This document shows positions 45,504-53,494 of a stretch of DNA of 64,000 nt, one piece after another (within the stretch, counting starts at the first letter, position 1; the number at the start of each line of letters is the position of its first letter). A program made the translations under genes and the position numbers. The DNA is from Streptomyces sp. ISL-87 (GTDB lineage: Bacteria > Actinomycetota > Actinomycetes > Streptomycetales > Streptomycetaceae), in assembly GCF_018614095.1 (NCBI RefSeq), contig NZ_JAGGOY010000145.1:1-64000 (forward strand). The letters are read 5' to 3'. The notes beneath the pieces were generated by a model that saw nothing but the letters and a program-made list of their open reading frames with translations, made no database searches and was not told the DNA's origin.

Positions 45504-45857
45504 GTGCGCGTCGTCAGCTTCACCGTGCCCGCCTGGTTCCCCCCGCCTGCCGGACCGGAGGTGCAGAGCACGGAGGTTCAGCTCACGGAGCAGGAGTCGG
45601 CCGTGTTCCTCTGCTTGGCCACCGGCGCCTCCAACGCGGAACTCGCCGGCGAGCTGCAACTGTCCGTCAGCACCGTCAAGTTCCACGTGCACAACATCCG
45701 GGCGAAGCTCGGCGGGATCAGCCGGCTGCAAGCGTGCCTGCTGGCCGCCCTTGCCCGCAAGGACGCGGGAGCGGCAGCAGGAGCGGAAGCGGCAGCAGGA
45801 GCGGAAGCGGAAGCGGGCCCGCTCAGCGACGGCGGTGCAGCAGCCGTCCCCCGATGA
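45504..45857 (+). CDS. small LuxR-type helix-turn-helix protein
   Basis: A 117-residue protein with a single GerE/LuxR DNA-binding domain (LTEQESAVFLCLATGASNAE, then STVKFHVHNIRAKLG) and no receiver or sensor domain. The GTG at 45504 is set by AAGGAG 8 bases upstream. The last 30 residues are an Ala/Glu/Gly tract (GAAAGAEAAAGAEAEAG) coded by an AGCGGAAGCGGC-type repeat. Its 3' end overlaps the convergent amidohydrolase-like gene by 35 bp. Targets are unknown; the flanking genes belong to menaquinone biosynthesis. Confidence 0.75.
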   Translation: MRVVSFTVPAWFPPPAGPEVQSTEVQLTEQESAVFLCLATGASNAELAGELQLSVSTVKFHVHNIRAKLGGISRLQACLLAALARKDAGAAAGAEAAAGAEAEAGPLSDGGAAAVPR

Positions 45858-46521
45858 CCGTGGCCACGCAGCTGGTCGCGCCCTGCTCCAGCAGTGCCTG
45901 CGGGTCCGCCGCCGCGAACACCGCGAAGCGGGCCGGGGCGCCCGCCTCCAGGACCCCGTAGAAGGCCTGTTCGGCGGTGTCCCGTCCGGCGAACGGGTCC
46001 AGGGAAGACGCAGGGTGGGACGCCGCCTGCCCGGGGTCGCCGCCGGTCCCCCGCTCCCCCGGCCGGGAGGCGGGCGGCAGGACGGTCAGGCCCGAGCGGA
46101 CCACCGCCGTACGCACCGCCGGGATCGTGAGCCGCCCGGTCACCGCCACCACCCCGCGGGCCAGCAGCTTCTGCGTGGCCCGCCGGGCGCTGTTGCCCCA
46201 GCGGGACTCGGTCATCTTCAGGCCGTCCAGCGCCTCGGCACCGCTGATCGGATCGGCACCGAGCTCGGTGACCTCGTACGGGTCGGCGGGGTAGTCGGGG
46301 TAGTAGGTCCGCTCCAGCAGCGCGTCCGCCCCGTGCACCAGCAGCCCCGGGGTCAGCACCCCGGGCCAGCGGCGGGTCCGCGCGTGCGGATACGCGGCGG
46401 CGAGCTCCTCGTACGGGCCCACCCGGATGATCCGGTCGCCCTCGACGAGGACCGCCCCGCCGGGCAGCGGAGCGGACCCCGCTGCGGCGACGAGGAGTTC
46501 GGCGGTGTGAAGCGTCAGCAC
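45823..46521 (-). CDS. degenerate amidohydrolase-like protein next to mqnC
   Basis: A 232-residue protein resembling the N- and C-terminal parts of imidazolonepropionase/aminofutalosine-deaminase-type amidohydrolases (GGAVLVEGDRIIRVGPYEEL, then VLTPGLLVHGADALLE). The HxH metal motif that should follow TPGL is absent and the later His and Asp ligands are also missing, so it cannot be a normal metal-dependent deaminase. As I recall, streptomycetes keep such a gene beside mqnC, which argues for a non-catalytic or altered role rather than decay. It lies 7 bp after mqnC in the same operon. Confidence 0.65.
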   Translation of the reverse strand: MLTLHTAELLVAAAGSAPLPGGAVLVEGDRIIRVGPYEELAAAYPHARTRRWPGVLTPGLLVHGADALLERTYYPDYPADPYEVTELGADPISGAEALDGLKMTESRWGNSARRATQKLLARGVVAVTGRLTIPAVRTAVVRSGLTVLPPASRPGERGTGGDPGQAASHPASSLDPFAGRDTAEQAFYGVLEAGAPARFAVFAAADPQALLEQGATSCVATVIGGRLLHRRR

Positions 46522-46528
46522 GGGCGCG

Positions 46529-47728
46529 TCAGTTCGTGGAGATGAGCTTCAGCTCGGGGTGCGCCGTACCGCCTTCGATGGCGGTGGAGGAGATGTGCGA
46601 GACCACGCGGTCGTCGACCGGGTCGTTCGCCGGGTCGTCGTGCACGAGGAGGTGCTCGTAGGTCGTCGCGCGCTGCGCCGGGGTGCGGCCCGCCTTGCGG
46701 ATCAGGTCGATGATCTCCTGGCGGTTGGAGCGGTGCTTGGCACCGGCCGAGGAGACCACGTTCTCCTCCAGCATGATCGAGCCGAGGTCGTCCGCGCCGT
46801 AGTGCAGCGAGAGCTGGCCCGCCTCCTTGCCGACGGTCAGCCAGGAACCCTGGATGTGCGCGATGTTGTCGAGGAAGAGCCGCGCGATCGCGATCATGCG
46901 GAGGTACTCGAACACCGTCGCCTGGGTACGGCCCTTGAGGTGGTTGTTCTCGGGCTGGTAGGTGTACGGGATGAAGGCGCGGAAGCCGCCCGTACGGTCC
47001 TGCGTGTCCCGGATCATCGCGATGTGCTCGATGCGTTCGGCGTTGGTCTCGCCGGTGCCCATCAGCATGGTGGAGGTGGACTCCACGCCCAGCTTGTGGG
47101 CGATCTCCATGATCTCCAGCCAGCGCTCGCCGGACTCCTTGAGCGGGGCGATCGCCTTGCGCGGCCGCTCCGGCAGGAGTTCGGCGCCGGCGCCCGCGAA
47201 GGAGTCGAGTCCGGCCGCGTGGATACGGCGGATGGCCTCCTCGGCCGAGACGCCCGAGATCCGCGCCATGTGGTCGACCTCGGACGCGCCGAGGGAGTGG
47301 ATGACCAGCTGCGGGAAGTCCTTCTTGATGGCGGAGAAGTGGTGCTCGTAGTACTCGACGCCGTAGTCCGGGTGGTGCCCGCCCTGGAACATGATCTGCG
47401 TGCCGCCCAGCTCGACGGTCTCCGCGCAGCGGCGCAGGATGTCGTCGAGGTCCCGGGACCAGCCCTTCTTGGTGTCCTTCGGGGCCGCGTAGAAGGCGCA
47501 GAACTTGCACGCCGTGACACACACGTTGGTGTAGTTGATGTTGCGCTCGATGATGTACGTCGCGATGTGCTCGGTGCCGGCGTAGCGGCGGCGGCGTACC
47601 GCGTCGGCGGCCTGGCCGAGCGCGTGCAGCGGGGCGTGCCGGTAGAGGTCGAGCGCCTCTTCCTTGGTGATCCGGCCCCCTGCGGCGGCACGGTCGAGGA
47701 CAGACTGGAGAGCGGCCTGGTCGGTCAC
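46529..47728 (-). CDS. mqnC: cyclic dehypoxanthinyl futalosine synthase (radical SAM)
   Basis: A 399-residue enzyme of the futalosine route to menaquinone, turning dehypoxanthine futalosine into its cyclic form. The radical-SAM cluster motif is Cys70-x3-Cys74-x2-Cys77 (CVTACKFCAF). Family features are NINYTNVC upstream of it, QGGHHPDYGVEYYE, and STMLMGTGET. The GTG start gives standard length. It is followed in the operon by the degenerate amidohydrolase gene. mqnA lies 2.3 kb away beyond the kinase gene. Confidence 0.95.
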   Translation of the reverse strand: MTDQAALQSVLDRAAAGGRITKEEALDLYRHAPLHALGQAADAVRRRRYAGTEHIATYIIERNINYTNVCVTACKFCAFYAAPKDTKKGWSRDLDDILRRCAETVELGGTQIMFQGGHHPDYGVEYYEHHFSAIKKDFPQLVIHSLGASEVDHMARISGVSAEEAIRRIHAAGLDSFAGAGAELLPERPRKAIAPLKESGERWLEIMEIAHKLGVESTSTMLMGTGETNAERIEHIAMIRDTQDRTGGFRAFIPYTYQPENNHLKGRTQATVFEYLRMIAIARLFLDNIAHIQGSWLTVGKEAGQLSLHYGADDLGSIMLEENVVSSAGAKHRSNRQEIIDLIRKAGRTPAQRATTYEHLLVHDDPANDPVDDRVVSHISSTAIEGGTAHPELKLISTN

Positions 47729-47802
47729 CGGTGCGTCACCTTTCGGCGGTGTGTCAAGAGGTTCGGACCGATCCAGCCTACGCCAGCGGCCCTCGGTGGA
47801 TT

Positions 47803-49827
47803 TCAGGGGCTACGGGTCAGGTCGCCCTCGGGGTTGCCTGCCGGGTTGTCGCCCGACTTGTAGTGCAGCGTTCCGTTCCCGTTGAGGGTGAACTGCTCGT
47901 TGGCGGAGCCGTTGGAGCAGATACCGGGAGCCGGGTTGGGGCCGCCGGACGTATCCAGCACGAGGGAGCGGTCGGTGGCGGAGGACAGCTTCCAGTCGCC
48001 GCTGCAGTCGGTGCCGAGGACGGGCAGGATCGACTTGTCCCGGGCGACGACCTCGCCGACCTTGCCGGACCTGATGGTGATCTCGAACTCGCTGGCGACA
48101 CCCATGCGGGCGGTGGTGACCGTGCCCTTCCAGGTACCGGTGAGCTCCTTGGGGACGTCCTTGCGGGTGCCCTTGGGCTGTCCGCCGGTGGCGTCGCTCC
48201 TGGTCGGCCCGGCCGACGGCACCGATCCGGCGGGAGCCGAGGAGGAGGGCCGCGGACCGGGGTCGGAGGCCACGTCCCGCTTGTCCCCCTGGCCGGGCAG
48301 CAGCCCCGTCCCGTACAGCCCGGCGGACAGCCCCGCCACCACGGCGGCCGCCGCGAGCACGACGGTGCAGCTGTACCGGCGCCCGGCCGCGCTGACGGTG
48401 ACCTGGCGCCCGTCGCCGTCGGGCGCGGTCCGCGGCTGCGGCACCCCACCGCCGGCCGTCTCGGTGGGGCTGCCGTAGGGGCCGTAGGGGCCGGCCGCGC
48501 CGGCCGCGCCACCGTACGAGCCGCCCGCGCCGGGCCCGGGTGGGCCGCCGTACGAGCCGCCCGCACCGGGCCCGGGTGGGCCGCCGTACGAGCCGCCCGC
48601 ACCGGGCACGGCCGAGCCGCCGTACGAGCCACCCGCGCCCGCCGCGCCGGAGCCGGCCGGGCCGCCGTACGAGGGGCCCGCGCCACCCGCGCCACCCGCA
48701 CCGCCCGCGCCACCGGCACCACCCGCACCGCCCGCGCCACCCGCACCGCCCGCGCCGGAGAAGGCCGCGCCGCCGTACGACGGGTCCGGGGCGCCGAAGC
48801 CGGCCCCCGGGCCCCCGTACGGGGAGTCCGTGAACGGGACCGGCCCCGAAGCGGATTCCGCGGCGGCCGCGGGCCCCGGCCAGGGATCCCCCGCCCCGCC
48901 CCCGGAGGGACCGGCGTCCAGGTCCAGCAGGGCGACGGCCGCCCGGCTGGCCTCCTCGACCAGGGGCGCGGGCAGCCAGCCGGGGGCGCCCAGGGCGCCG
49001 CCGAGGGCGGCCTCGACGGCCTGCGGTGTCGGCCGGTCGGCGGCCGCCTTGGCCAGGCAGGCCGCGATCAGCTCGCGCAGCTCCCCGGCCGGGATGTCGC
49101 CGAGCTCCGGCGGCTCGTGGACCACCTTGTAGAGGAGGGTCGCCGAGTTGTCCCCGGTGAACGGGGGCCGCCCGGTCGCCGCGAAGGCCAGTACCGCGCC
49201 CAGGGAGAACACGTCGGCCGCCCCGGTGACCCCCTTGCCCAGGATCTGCTCGGGGGACATGTAGCCGGGCGAGCCGACGGAGACCCCGGTGGAGGTGAGC
49301 GAGGCCGTGCCGTCCGTGGCCCGCGCGATCCCGAAGTCGATCAGCCGGGGCCCTCCGGCGGAGCCCGTGGCCCGGGAGGTGCCCCCGAGGGTCAGCATCA
49401 CGTTGGACGGCTTCACGTCCCGGTGGACGAGGCCCAGCCCGTGCACGGCGACCAGGGCGCGGGCCAGCCCGGCGCCGATGGCCCGTACCGAGAGCTCGGG
49501 CAGCGGCCCGTACGCGGCCACCGCCTTGTCCAGCGAGGGGCCCGCCACATACCCGGTGGCCACCCACGGCACGGGCGCGTCCGGATCCGCGTCCAGCACG
49601 GGCGCGGTCCACTCGCCGCCCACCCGCCGCGCGGCCTCGACCTCGCGCCGGAACCGGGCCCGGAACTCCTCGTCGGAGGCGAAGTGCGGGTGCACGATCT
49701 TGACGGCGACGGTTCTGCCGCCCGCGCTGCGCCCGAGATAGACCCGCCCCATGCCACCCGCACCGAGCCGGCCCAGCAGCCGGTACGCGCCGATGGTCCG
49801 CGGTTCGCCGGCTTCGAGCGGCTGCAT
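47803..49827 (-). CDS. Ser/Thr protein kinase, membrane-anchored
   Basis: A 674-residue Hanks-type kinase. The kinase domain spans residues 14-275 with the Gly loop GRLGAGGMGRVY, Lys43 (AVKIV), HRDVKPSN (Asp137), DFG (Asp164) and SPEQ. A long linker (about 290-455) is extremely Gly/Ala/Pro/Tyr rich with GAGGAGGAGG and repeated SYGGPPGPGAGG units. One transmembrane helix (about 465-490, TVVLAAAAVVAGLSAGLYGT) anchors an external domain of about 150 residues ending LTRSP. No PASTA domains are seen, so it is not the cell-division PknB type. It lies between mqnC and mqnA, possibly by chance. Confidence 0.92.
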   Translation of the reverse strand: MQPLEAGEPRTIGAYRLLGRLGAGGMGRVYLGRSAGGRTVAVKIVHPHFASDEEFRARFRREVEAARRVGGEWTAPVLDADPDAPVPWVATGYVAGPSLDKAVAAYGPLPELSVRAIGAGLARALVAVHGLGLVHRDVKPSNVMLTLGGTSRATGSAGGPRLIDFGIARATDGTASLTSTGVSVGSPGYMSPEQILGKGVTGAADVFSLGAVLAFAATGRPPFTGDNSATLLYKVVHEPPELGDIPAGELRELIAACLAKAAADRPTPQAVEAALGGALGAPGWLPAPLVEEASRAAVALLDLDAGPSGGGAGDPWPGPAAAAESASGPVPFTDSPYGGPGAGFGAPDPSYGGAAFSGAGGAGGAGGAGGAGGAGGAGGAGGAGPSYGGPAGSGAAGAGGSYGGSAVPGAGGSYGGPPGPGAGGSYGGPPGPGAGGSYGGAAGAAGPYGPYGSPTETAGGGVPQPRTAPDGDGRQVTVSAAGRRYSCTVVLAAAAVVAGLSAGLYGTGLLPGQGDKRDVASDPGPRPSSSAPAGSVPSAGPTRSDATGGQPKGTRKDVPKELTGTWKGTVTTARMGVASEFEITIRSGKVGEVVARDKSILPVLGTDCSGDWKLSSATDRSLVLDTSGGPNPAPGICSNGSANEQFTLNGNGTLHYKSGDNPAGNPEGDLTRSP

Positions 49828-49942
49828 CGCGTCCCCCTCCCCCGTGTGTCCCTGTGGCCAAGCAGCACCCTATGGGCTGCCCGGGCCTTCCGGACGGCAA
49901 GCGGGGGAGATCACAAGGCCTGGCATTCGCCTCTCGTATTCC

Positions 49943-49980
49943 CTTTCGCATTCCCGGCCGGGGTGTCGGGAATGCGAAGG
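49943..49980. terminator. terminator of mqnA
   Basis: TTCGCATTCCCG pairs perfectly with CGGGAATGCGAA around a 10-base loop. A second small palindrome, CGGGAATTCCCG, follows at 49984. They lie between the mqnA stop and the kinase start. Confidence 0.65.
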
Positions 49981-50051
49981 CGTCGGGAATTCCCGGGAAA
50001 CGGCATATCCGCCCTTCCCGGACTCTCCGGACTACCTCCGGGTAAACCTGA

Positions 50052-50900
50052 TCAGCGGTCGAGGAGCTCCACGGACACGTCCGCGGCGTAGCCCGTCGTG
50101 GGTCCCGTCCGGCGTGCGAATTCGCGTACGCCGGCCAGCTGCTCCGGTCCGAAGCGGAAGTCGAGGGTGGTGAAGTACCGCTCCAGCAGCTCGGCGTCGA
50201 AGGCCTCCCAGCGGGCCGCCTGCTCGGCGACCTTGGTGACCTCCTCCAGGGAGACGTCACGGGAGGCGAGGAAGGCCTCGTGGACCTCGCGGACGAGGGC
50301 CGGTTCGCGGTCGAGGTAGTCCTTGCGGGCGGCCCAGACGGCGAAGACGAACGGCAGCCCGGTCCACTCCTTCCACATCAGCCCCAGGTCGTGCACGGCC
50401 AGGCCGAGCCGGGGGGCGTCGTGGAGCGAGGCGCGCAGCGCGGCGTCGCCGATCAGCACCGCCGCATCGGCCTCCTGCATCATCAGCCCCAGGTCAGGGG
50501 GGCAGGTGTAGTAGTCGGGCGAGACCCCGTACCTCTCGGAGAGCAGCAGCTGGGCGAGGCGTACGGACGTCCTGGAGGTCGAGCCGAGGGCGACGCGGGC
50601 GCCGTCCAGCTGCTCCAGGGGCACCTGCGAGACGATCACGCAGGACATCACCGGGCCGTCGCAGCCGACGGCGAGGTCGGGGAAGGCGACGAGCCGGTCG
50701 GCGTTGCGGAGGAACTCCACGAGGGTGATCGGGGCGATGTCCAGCTCCCCCTGGACCAGTCGCTCGCTCAGCTTCTCGGGGGTGTCCTTGGTCATTTCCA
50801 GGTCCAGCAGCGTGCCGGTTCTGGCCAGCCCCCAGTAGAGCGGCAAGCAGTTCAGGAACTGGATGTGGCCGACGCGGGGCCGGCTGCGATAGACGTCCAC
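50052..50900 (-). CDS. mqnA: chorismate dehydratase (futalosine pathway)
   Basis: A 282-residue enzyme that commits chorismate to menaquinone by forming 3-[(1-carboxyvinyl)oxy]benzoate. The periplasmic-binding-protein-like fold shows as VGHIQFLNCLPLYWGL, LDIAPITLVEF, and LGSTSRTSVRLAQLLL. This first step, together with mqnC, shows that the organism makes menaquinone by the futalosine route and not the classical MenFDB route. The ATG lies 12 bases after a weak AG-rich stretch. It is divergent from the cold-shock gene. Confidence 0.94.
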   Translation of the reverse strand: MDVYRSRPRVGHIQFLNCLPLYWGLARTGTLLDLEMTKDTPEKLSERLVQGELDIAPITLVEFLRNADRLVAFPDLAVGCDGPVMSCVIVSQVPLEQLDGARVALGSTSRTSVRLAQLLLSERYGVSPDYYTCPPDLGLMMQEADAAVLIGDAALRASLHDAPRLGLAVHDLGLMWKEWTGLPFVFAVWAARKDYLDREPALVREVHEAFLASRDVSLEEVTKVAEQAARWEAFDAELLERYFTTLDFRFGPEQLAGVREFARRTGPTTGYAADVSVELLDR

Positions 50901-51000
50901 ATCGCGAGACTAGCCCCCGTGTCCACGTCAGCCTTCGCACGGGTCTCAAACGTCCGAGTGACGTGATCTTTCCCTCTGGTCTCGGCCGCAGGGTGCGTGC

Positions 51001-51006
51001 TAGGCT
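51001..51006 (+). promoter_or_regulatory. putative -10 box of the cold-shock gene
   Basis: TAGGCT fits the vegetative -10 consensus. Transcription would start near 51013, giving a leader of about 125 bases, as usual for cold-shock mRNAs. Confidence 0.45.
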
Positions 51007-51044
51007 CGACGCAAGTTGCAGTTTGGTTTCCCTTGCAGTACGAG

Positions 51045-51074
51045 GCCTGCGGAGAATGTGACCCGCAGGCTTTT
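51045..51074 (+). promoter_or_regulatory. attenuator-like hairpin in the cold-shock leader
   Basis: GCCTGCGG pairs perfectly with CCGCAGGC around a 10-base loop and is followed at once by TTTT, the layout of an intrinsic terminator placed 64 bases before the start codon. It may work as an attenuator or as a temperature-dependent structure. Confidence 0.5.
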
Positions 51075-51137
51075 GTAGTTTTCAGACTTCTTAGCAGGTT
51101 CTGGAGCAGGGCGACCCTTTGGCCCATAGGAGGGCTC

Positions 51138-51341
51138 ATGGCTACCGGAACCGTGAAGTGGTTCAACGCTGAAAAGGGCTTCGGCTTCATCGCCCAGGAC
51201 GGCGGCGGCCCGGATGTCTTCGTCCACTACTCCGCGATCAACGCGTCTGGCTTCCGCTCCCTCGAGGAGAACCAGACCGTGAACTTCGACGTCACGCAGG
51301 GCCCGAAGGGCCCGCAGGCGGAGAACGTCACCCCGGCCTAG
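51138..51341 (+). CDS. cold-shock protein, CspA family
   Basis: A 67-residue single cold-shock domain that binds single-stranded RNA and DNA. RNP1 is KGFGFIAQ and RNP2 is DVFVHYSAI. A strong AGGAGG lies 5-6 bases before the ATG. A long leader with a hairpin followed by a T-run precedes it, and a terminator follows at 51384. Close relatives are among the most abundant Streptomyces proteins, as I recall. Confidence 0.97.
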   Translation: MATGTVKWFNAEKGFGFIAQDGGGPDVFVHYSAINASGFRSLEENQTVNFDVTQGPKGPQAENVTPA

Positions 51342-51383
51342 TCGCCTGGGCCAGCCGGATCGCGGTTGGATTAGCAGTACCCA

Positions 51384-51434
51384 AGGAGCCCTGCCTCCTC
51401 CGTGCGAGCGGAGGGGACGGGGCTCCTGCCTTTT
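51384..51434 (+). terminator. terminator of the cold-shock gene
   Basis: AGGAGCCC pairs with GGGCTCCT around an inner CCTCC/GGAGG stem, followed by a T-run. GGCTCCTGCCTTTTG is then directly repeated, doubling the T-rich tail. Confidence 0.75.
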
Positions 51435-51491
51435 GCGGCTCCTGCCTTTTGCCTCGGCCTGGCCCGGCCGGGCGGAGAACCGTCAATGAAG

Positions 51492-51537
51492 CGCGCCGCC
51501 CGCGCCCCCCGGTGGGCCGGGGGGGGCGGGCGGCGCG
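51492..51537 (-). terminator. terminator of the lytic transglycosylase gene
   Basis: CGCGCCGCCCGC pairs perfectly with GCGGGCGGCGCG, with further G/C pairing inside, 20 bases after the stop at 51557. Confidence 0.7.
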
Positions 51538-51556
51538 TGAGCAGACAGCTAGGGAA

Positions 51557-53269
51557 TTAGGGCTGCGGCTTCGGGTCCGCTTCGAGCTTCGCGGTGATCT
51601 TGACGTCCAGGACGAGCTCGATGCCCTCCGAGGTGATCACGCGGAGGTGGTACGTACCCGGGGCGACGTCCGTGGTGAACAGCTCCGGCAGGGCGATCTT
51701 GCCGTCGGCGGTGGTCGGGGCCAGGTCCAGCGAGTTCAGCTTCGCGCCGTCCGCGTCCTTGAAGTACGGGCCCTTCGCGGTCGCCTGGTCCACCGGCTGC
51801 CACTTCCCGGCCTCGTCCTTCTCGACCAGCGCGGCGGTGGTCTTCGTACCGGCGACCGGCTTGCCGCCGACCGTGGCCAGCAGCTGCACGCCCTTGATGC
51901 TCGTACCGGCGGCGGCCTCCATCGGCTGCGTGCCGTCGGTCCGGGTCAGTACGACCGGCTGAGGCGTGACCGTGCCCTTGAAGGTGACTGTGACCTGGCT
52001 CGAGGTGTAGGCCGAGGCCCGGAGGGTGAAGGCGCCGGCCGTGGCGCCCGCCTTCAGACCGGGCGCCTGCGCGATGCCCTCGGCGTTCGTCTTGACCACC
52101 AGGTTGTCGTCCGTCCCGAAGGCGGTGCCACCCGTCTCGTCCTTCTCCACGACGAAGATGACGTCCTGCCCGGCCGCCGGCTTGCCGTCGCTGAGCACTG
52201 CCTTGACCCGCGGGGCCGTGGTGAAGAAGGCCCCTGCCTCGGCCTTGAGCTCCGCGTCGCCGAGCACCTCCAGCTTGGCCAGCTTCGGGGCGGGCGGCGT
52301 GGGCGGCTTCGTCGGCTCGGTGGGCTTGGGCGTGGGCGTCGGGGTCGGCTTGGGAGTCGGCGTCGGGGTGGGCGTCGGCGTCGGCTTCGTCGACGGGGTG
52401 GTCGACGGCGTCGGCGTCGGCGTCGGCGTGGTCCGCGGCGGCTGCGGCGTGGGCAGGGTGCCCGTCGTCGGCGGGGTCGGGAAGCTCCCCACGGGCGGGT
52501 TCGGGATCTCGCCGACGCCGCCTTCCTTGTACTGGCGCATGTAGCCGAGCACGGTGTTCACGTACTCGCGCGAGTTGTTGTAGCTGAGGATCGCCCGGTC
52601 GAGCGCGGCCGGGTCCGACAGGTTCCGGTCGCCCGCGCACAGGTAGAGGCCCGCGCCCAGGGCGGCGTCGTAGATGTTGTTCGGGTCGCGCTTGGTGTCG
52701 CCGTTGCCGTCGGCGCCCCACTTCGCCCAGGTCGAGGGGATGAACTGCATCGGGCCCACGGCCCGGTCGTACGCGGTGTCCGCGTCCCATTCACCCTTGT
52801 CCGTGTCGCGGACCTCGGCGAAGCCGTTGCCGTCCAGGCGCGGCCCGCGGATCGGCTTCTCGGTGTATCCGTCGGTCTTGAGCCCGTATCCGGAGGCGTG
52901 CACGGACTCGATCCTGCCTATGCCCGCGAGCAGTTGCCAGGGCAGCTTGCAGCCGGGGAGCGCGGCGGCCACGGAGAGTTCGGCGCGCTTGTAGGCGTCG
53001 AGGGCGGTGCCGGGTATGCCGCTGGCCCCCTCCGGCACCCCGCCGGTGGTGGCCGGGGGCACCTGCGGGTCCGCGATGTCGCCGGGCAGATCCAGCCGGG
53101 CGTCTCCGCGGTCGGTGGCCTGGGGGCTGTCCGGGCTCGGCTCGGACTCGCCCGCGTCGGCGGTCGATGGACTGGTCACCACCGCTGCGGTCGTCAGGCT
53201 GGCCGCGAGCGCGGCCGTGCACAGGACCTTGCGCGAGGTGTTGACAAGGTGACGGTGAAGCGGCTTCAC
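51557..53269 (-). CDS. secreted lytic murein transglycosylase with Thr-Pro linker and C-terminal beta domains
   Basis: A 570-residue exported enzyme. The signal peptide is residues 1-39. The SLT domain (about 95-245) has catalytic Glu121 in GIGRIESVH, the GPMQFIPSTW loop and the C-terminal LSYNNSREYVN. A (TP)n-rich linker of about 60 residues (265-325) leads to about 240 residues of tandem immunoglobulin-like domains (KLAKLEVLGDAELKAEAG, VTFKGTVTPQPVVLT), probably binding wall or extending the enzyme through it. GTG 53269 follows GGGGGA. Its promoter region has the ATATATGACGC repeat at 53372. Confidence 0.9.
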   Translation of the reverse strand: MKPLHRHLVNTSRKVLCTAALAASLTTAAVVTSPSTADAGESEPSPDSPQATDRGDARLDLPGDIADPQVPPATTGGVPEGASGIPGTALDAYKRAELSVAAALPGCKLPWQLLAGIGRIESVHASGYGLKTDGYTEKPIRGPRLDGNGFAEVRDTDKGEWDADTAYDRAVGPMQFIPSTWAKWGADGNGDTKRDPNNIYDAALGAGLYLCAGDRNLSDPAALDRAILSYNNSREYVNTVLGYMRQYKEGGVGEIPNPPVGSFPTPPTTGTLPTPQPPRTTPTPTPTPSTTPSTKPTPTPTPTPTPKPTPTPTPKPTEPTKPPTPPAPKLAKLEVLGDAELKAEAGAFFTTAPRVKAVLSDGKPAAGQDVIFVVEKDETGGTAFGTDDNLVVKTNAEGIAQAPGLKAGATAGAFTLRASAYTSSQVTVTFKGTVTPQPVVLTRTDGTQPMEAAAGTSIKGVQLLATVGGKPVAGTKTTAALVEKDEAGKWQPVDQATAKGPYFKDADGAKLNSLDLAPTTADGKIALPELFTTDVAPGTYHLRVITSEGIELVLDVKITAKLEADPKPQP

Positions 53270-53371
53270 GGTGCGGAGATCCCCCCAAGGCGGCCAGCAA
53301 GGCGTCAGGCCGGTCGAGCCATGAATGTTCTGTCTATCAGGTCTTCGGATCTGACTCGCCGTCGCCCTCGG

Positions 53372-53393
53372 ATATATGACGCATATATGACGC
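53372..53393. repeat. 11-bp direct repeat upstream of the transglycosylase gene
   Basis: ATATATGACGC occurs twice head to tail. It is strikingly AT-rich for this genome and lies about 100 bp upstream of the transglycosylase start and 100 bp before the gene at 53495, so it could bind a regulator serving either. Confidence 0.75.
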
Positions 53394-53494
53394 ACCATTC
53401 GTCTCGGCTTCACCCGCTCTCGGGCCGAGACGTCCAGCCGGGCGGACAAAAGATCCCAAGTCGCCTCTCACGGGCGGCGGCTAGGTTCTAGGCC

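Noticed and set aside
48500..48780. A CRISPR-like repeat array
   Set aside because: The repeats are contiguous codon-phased units inside the Gly/Pro/Tyr linker of the Ser/Thr kinase, without spacers.
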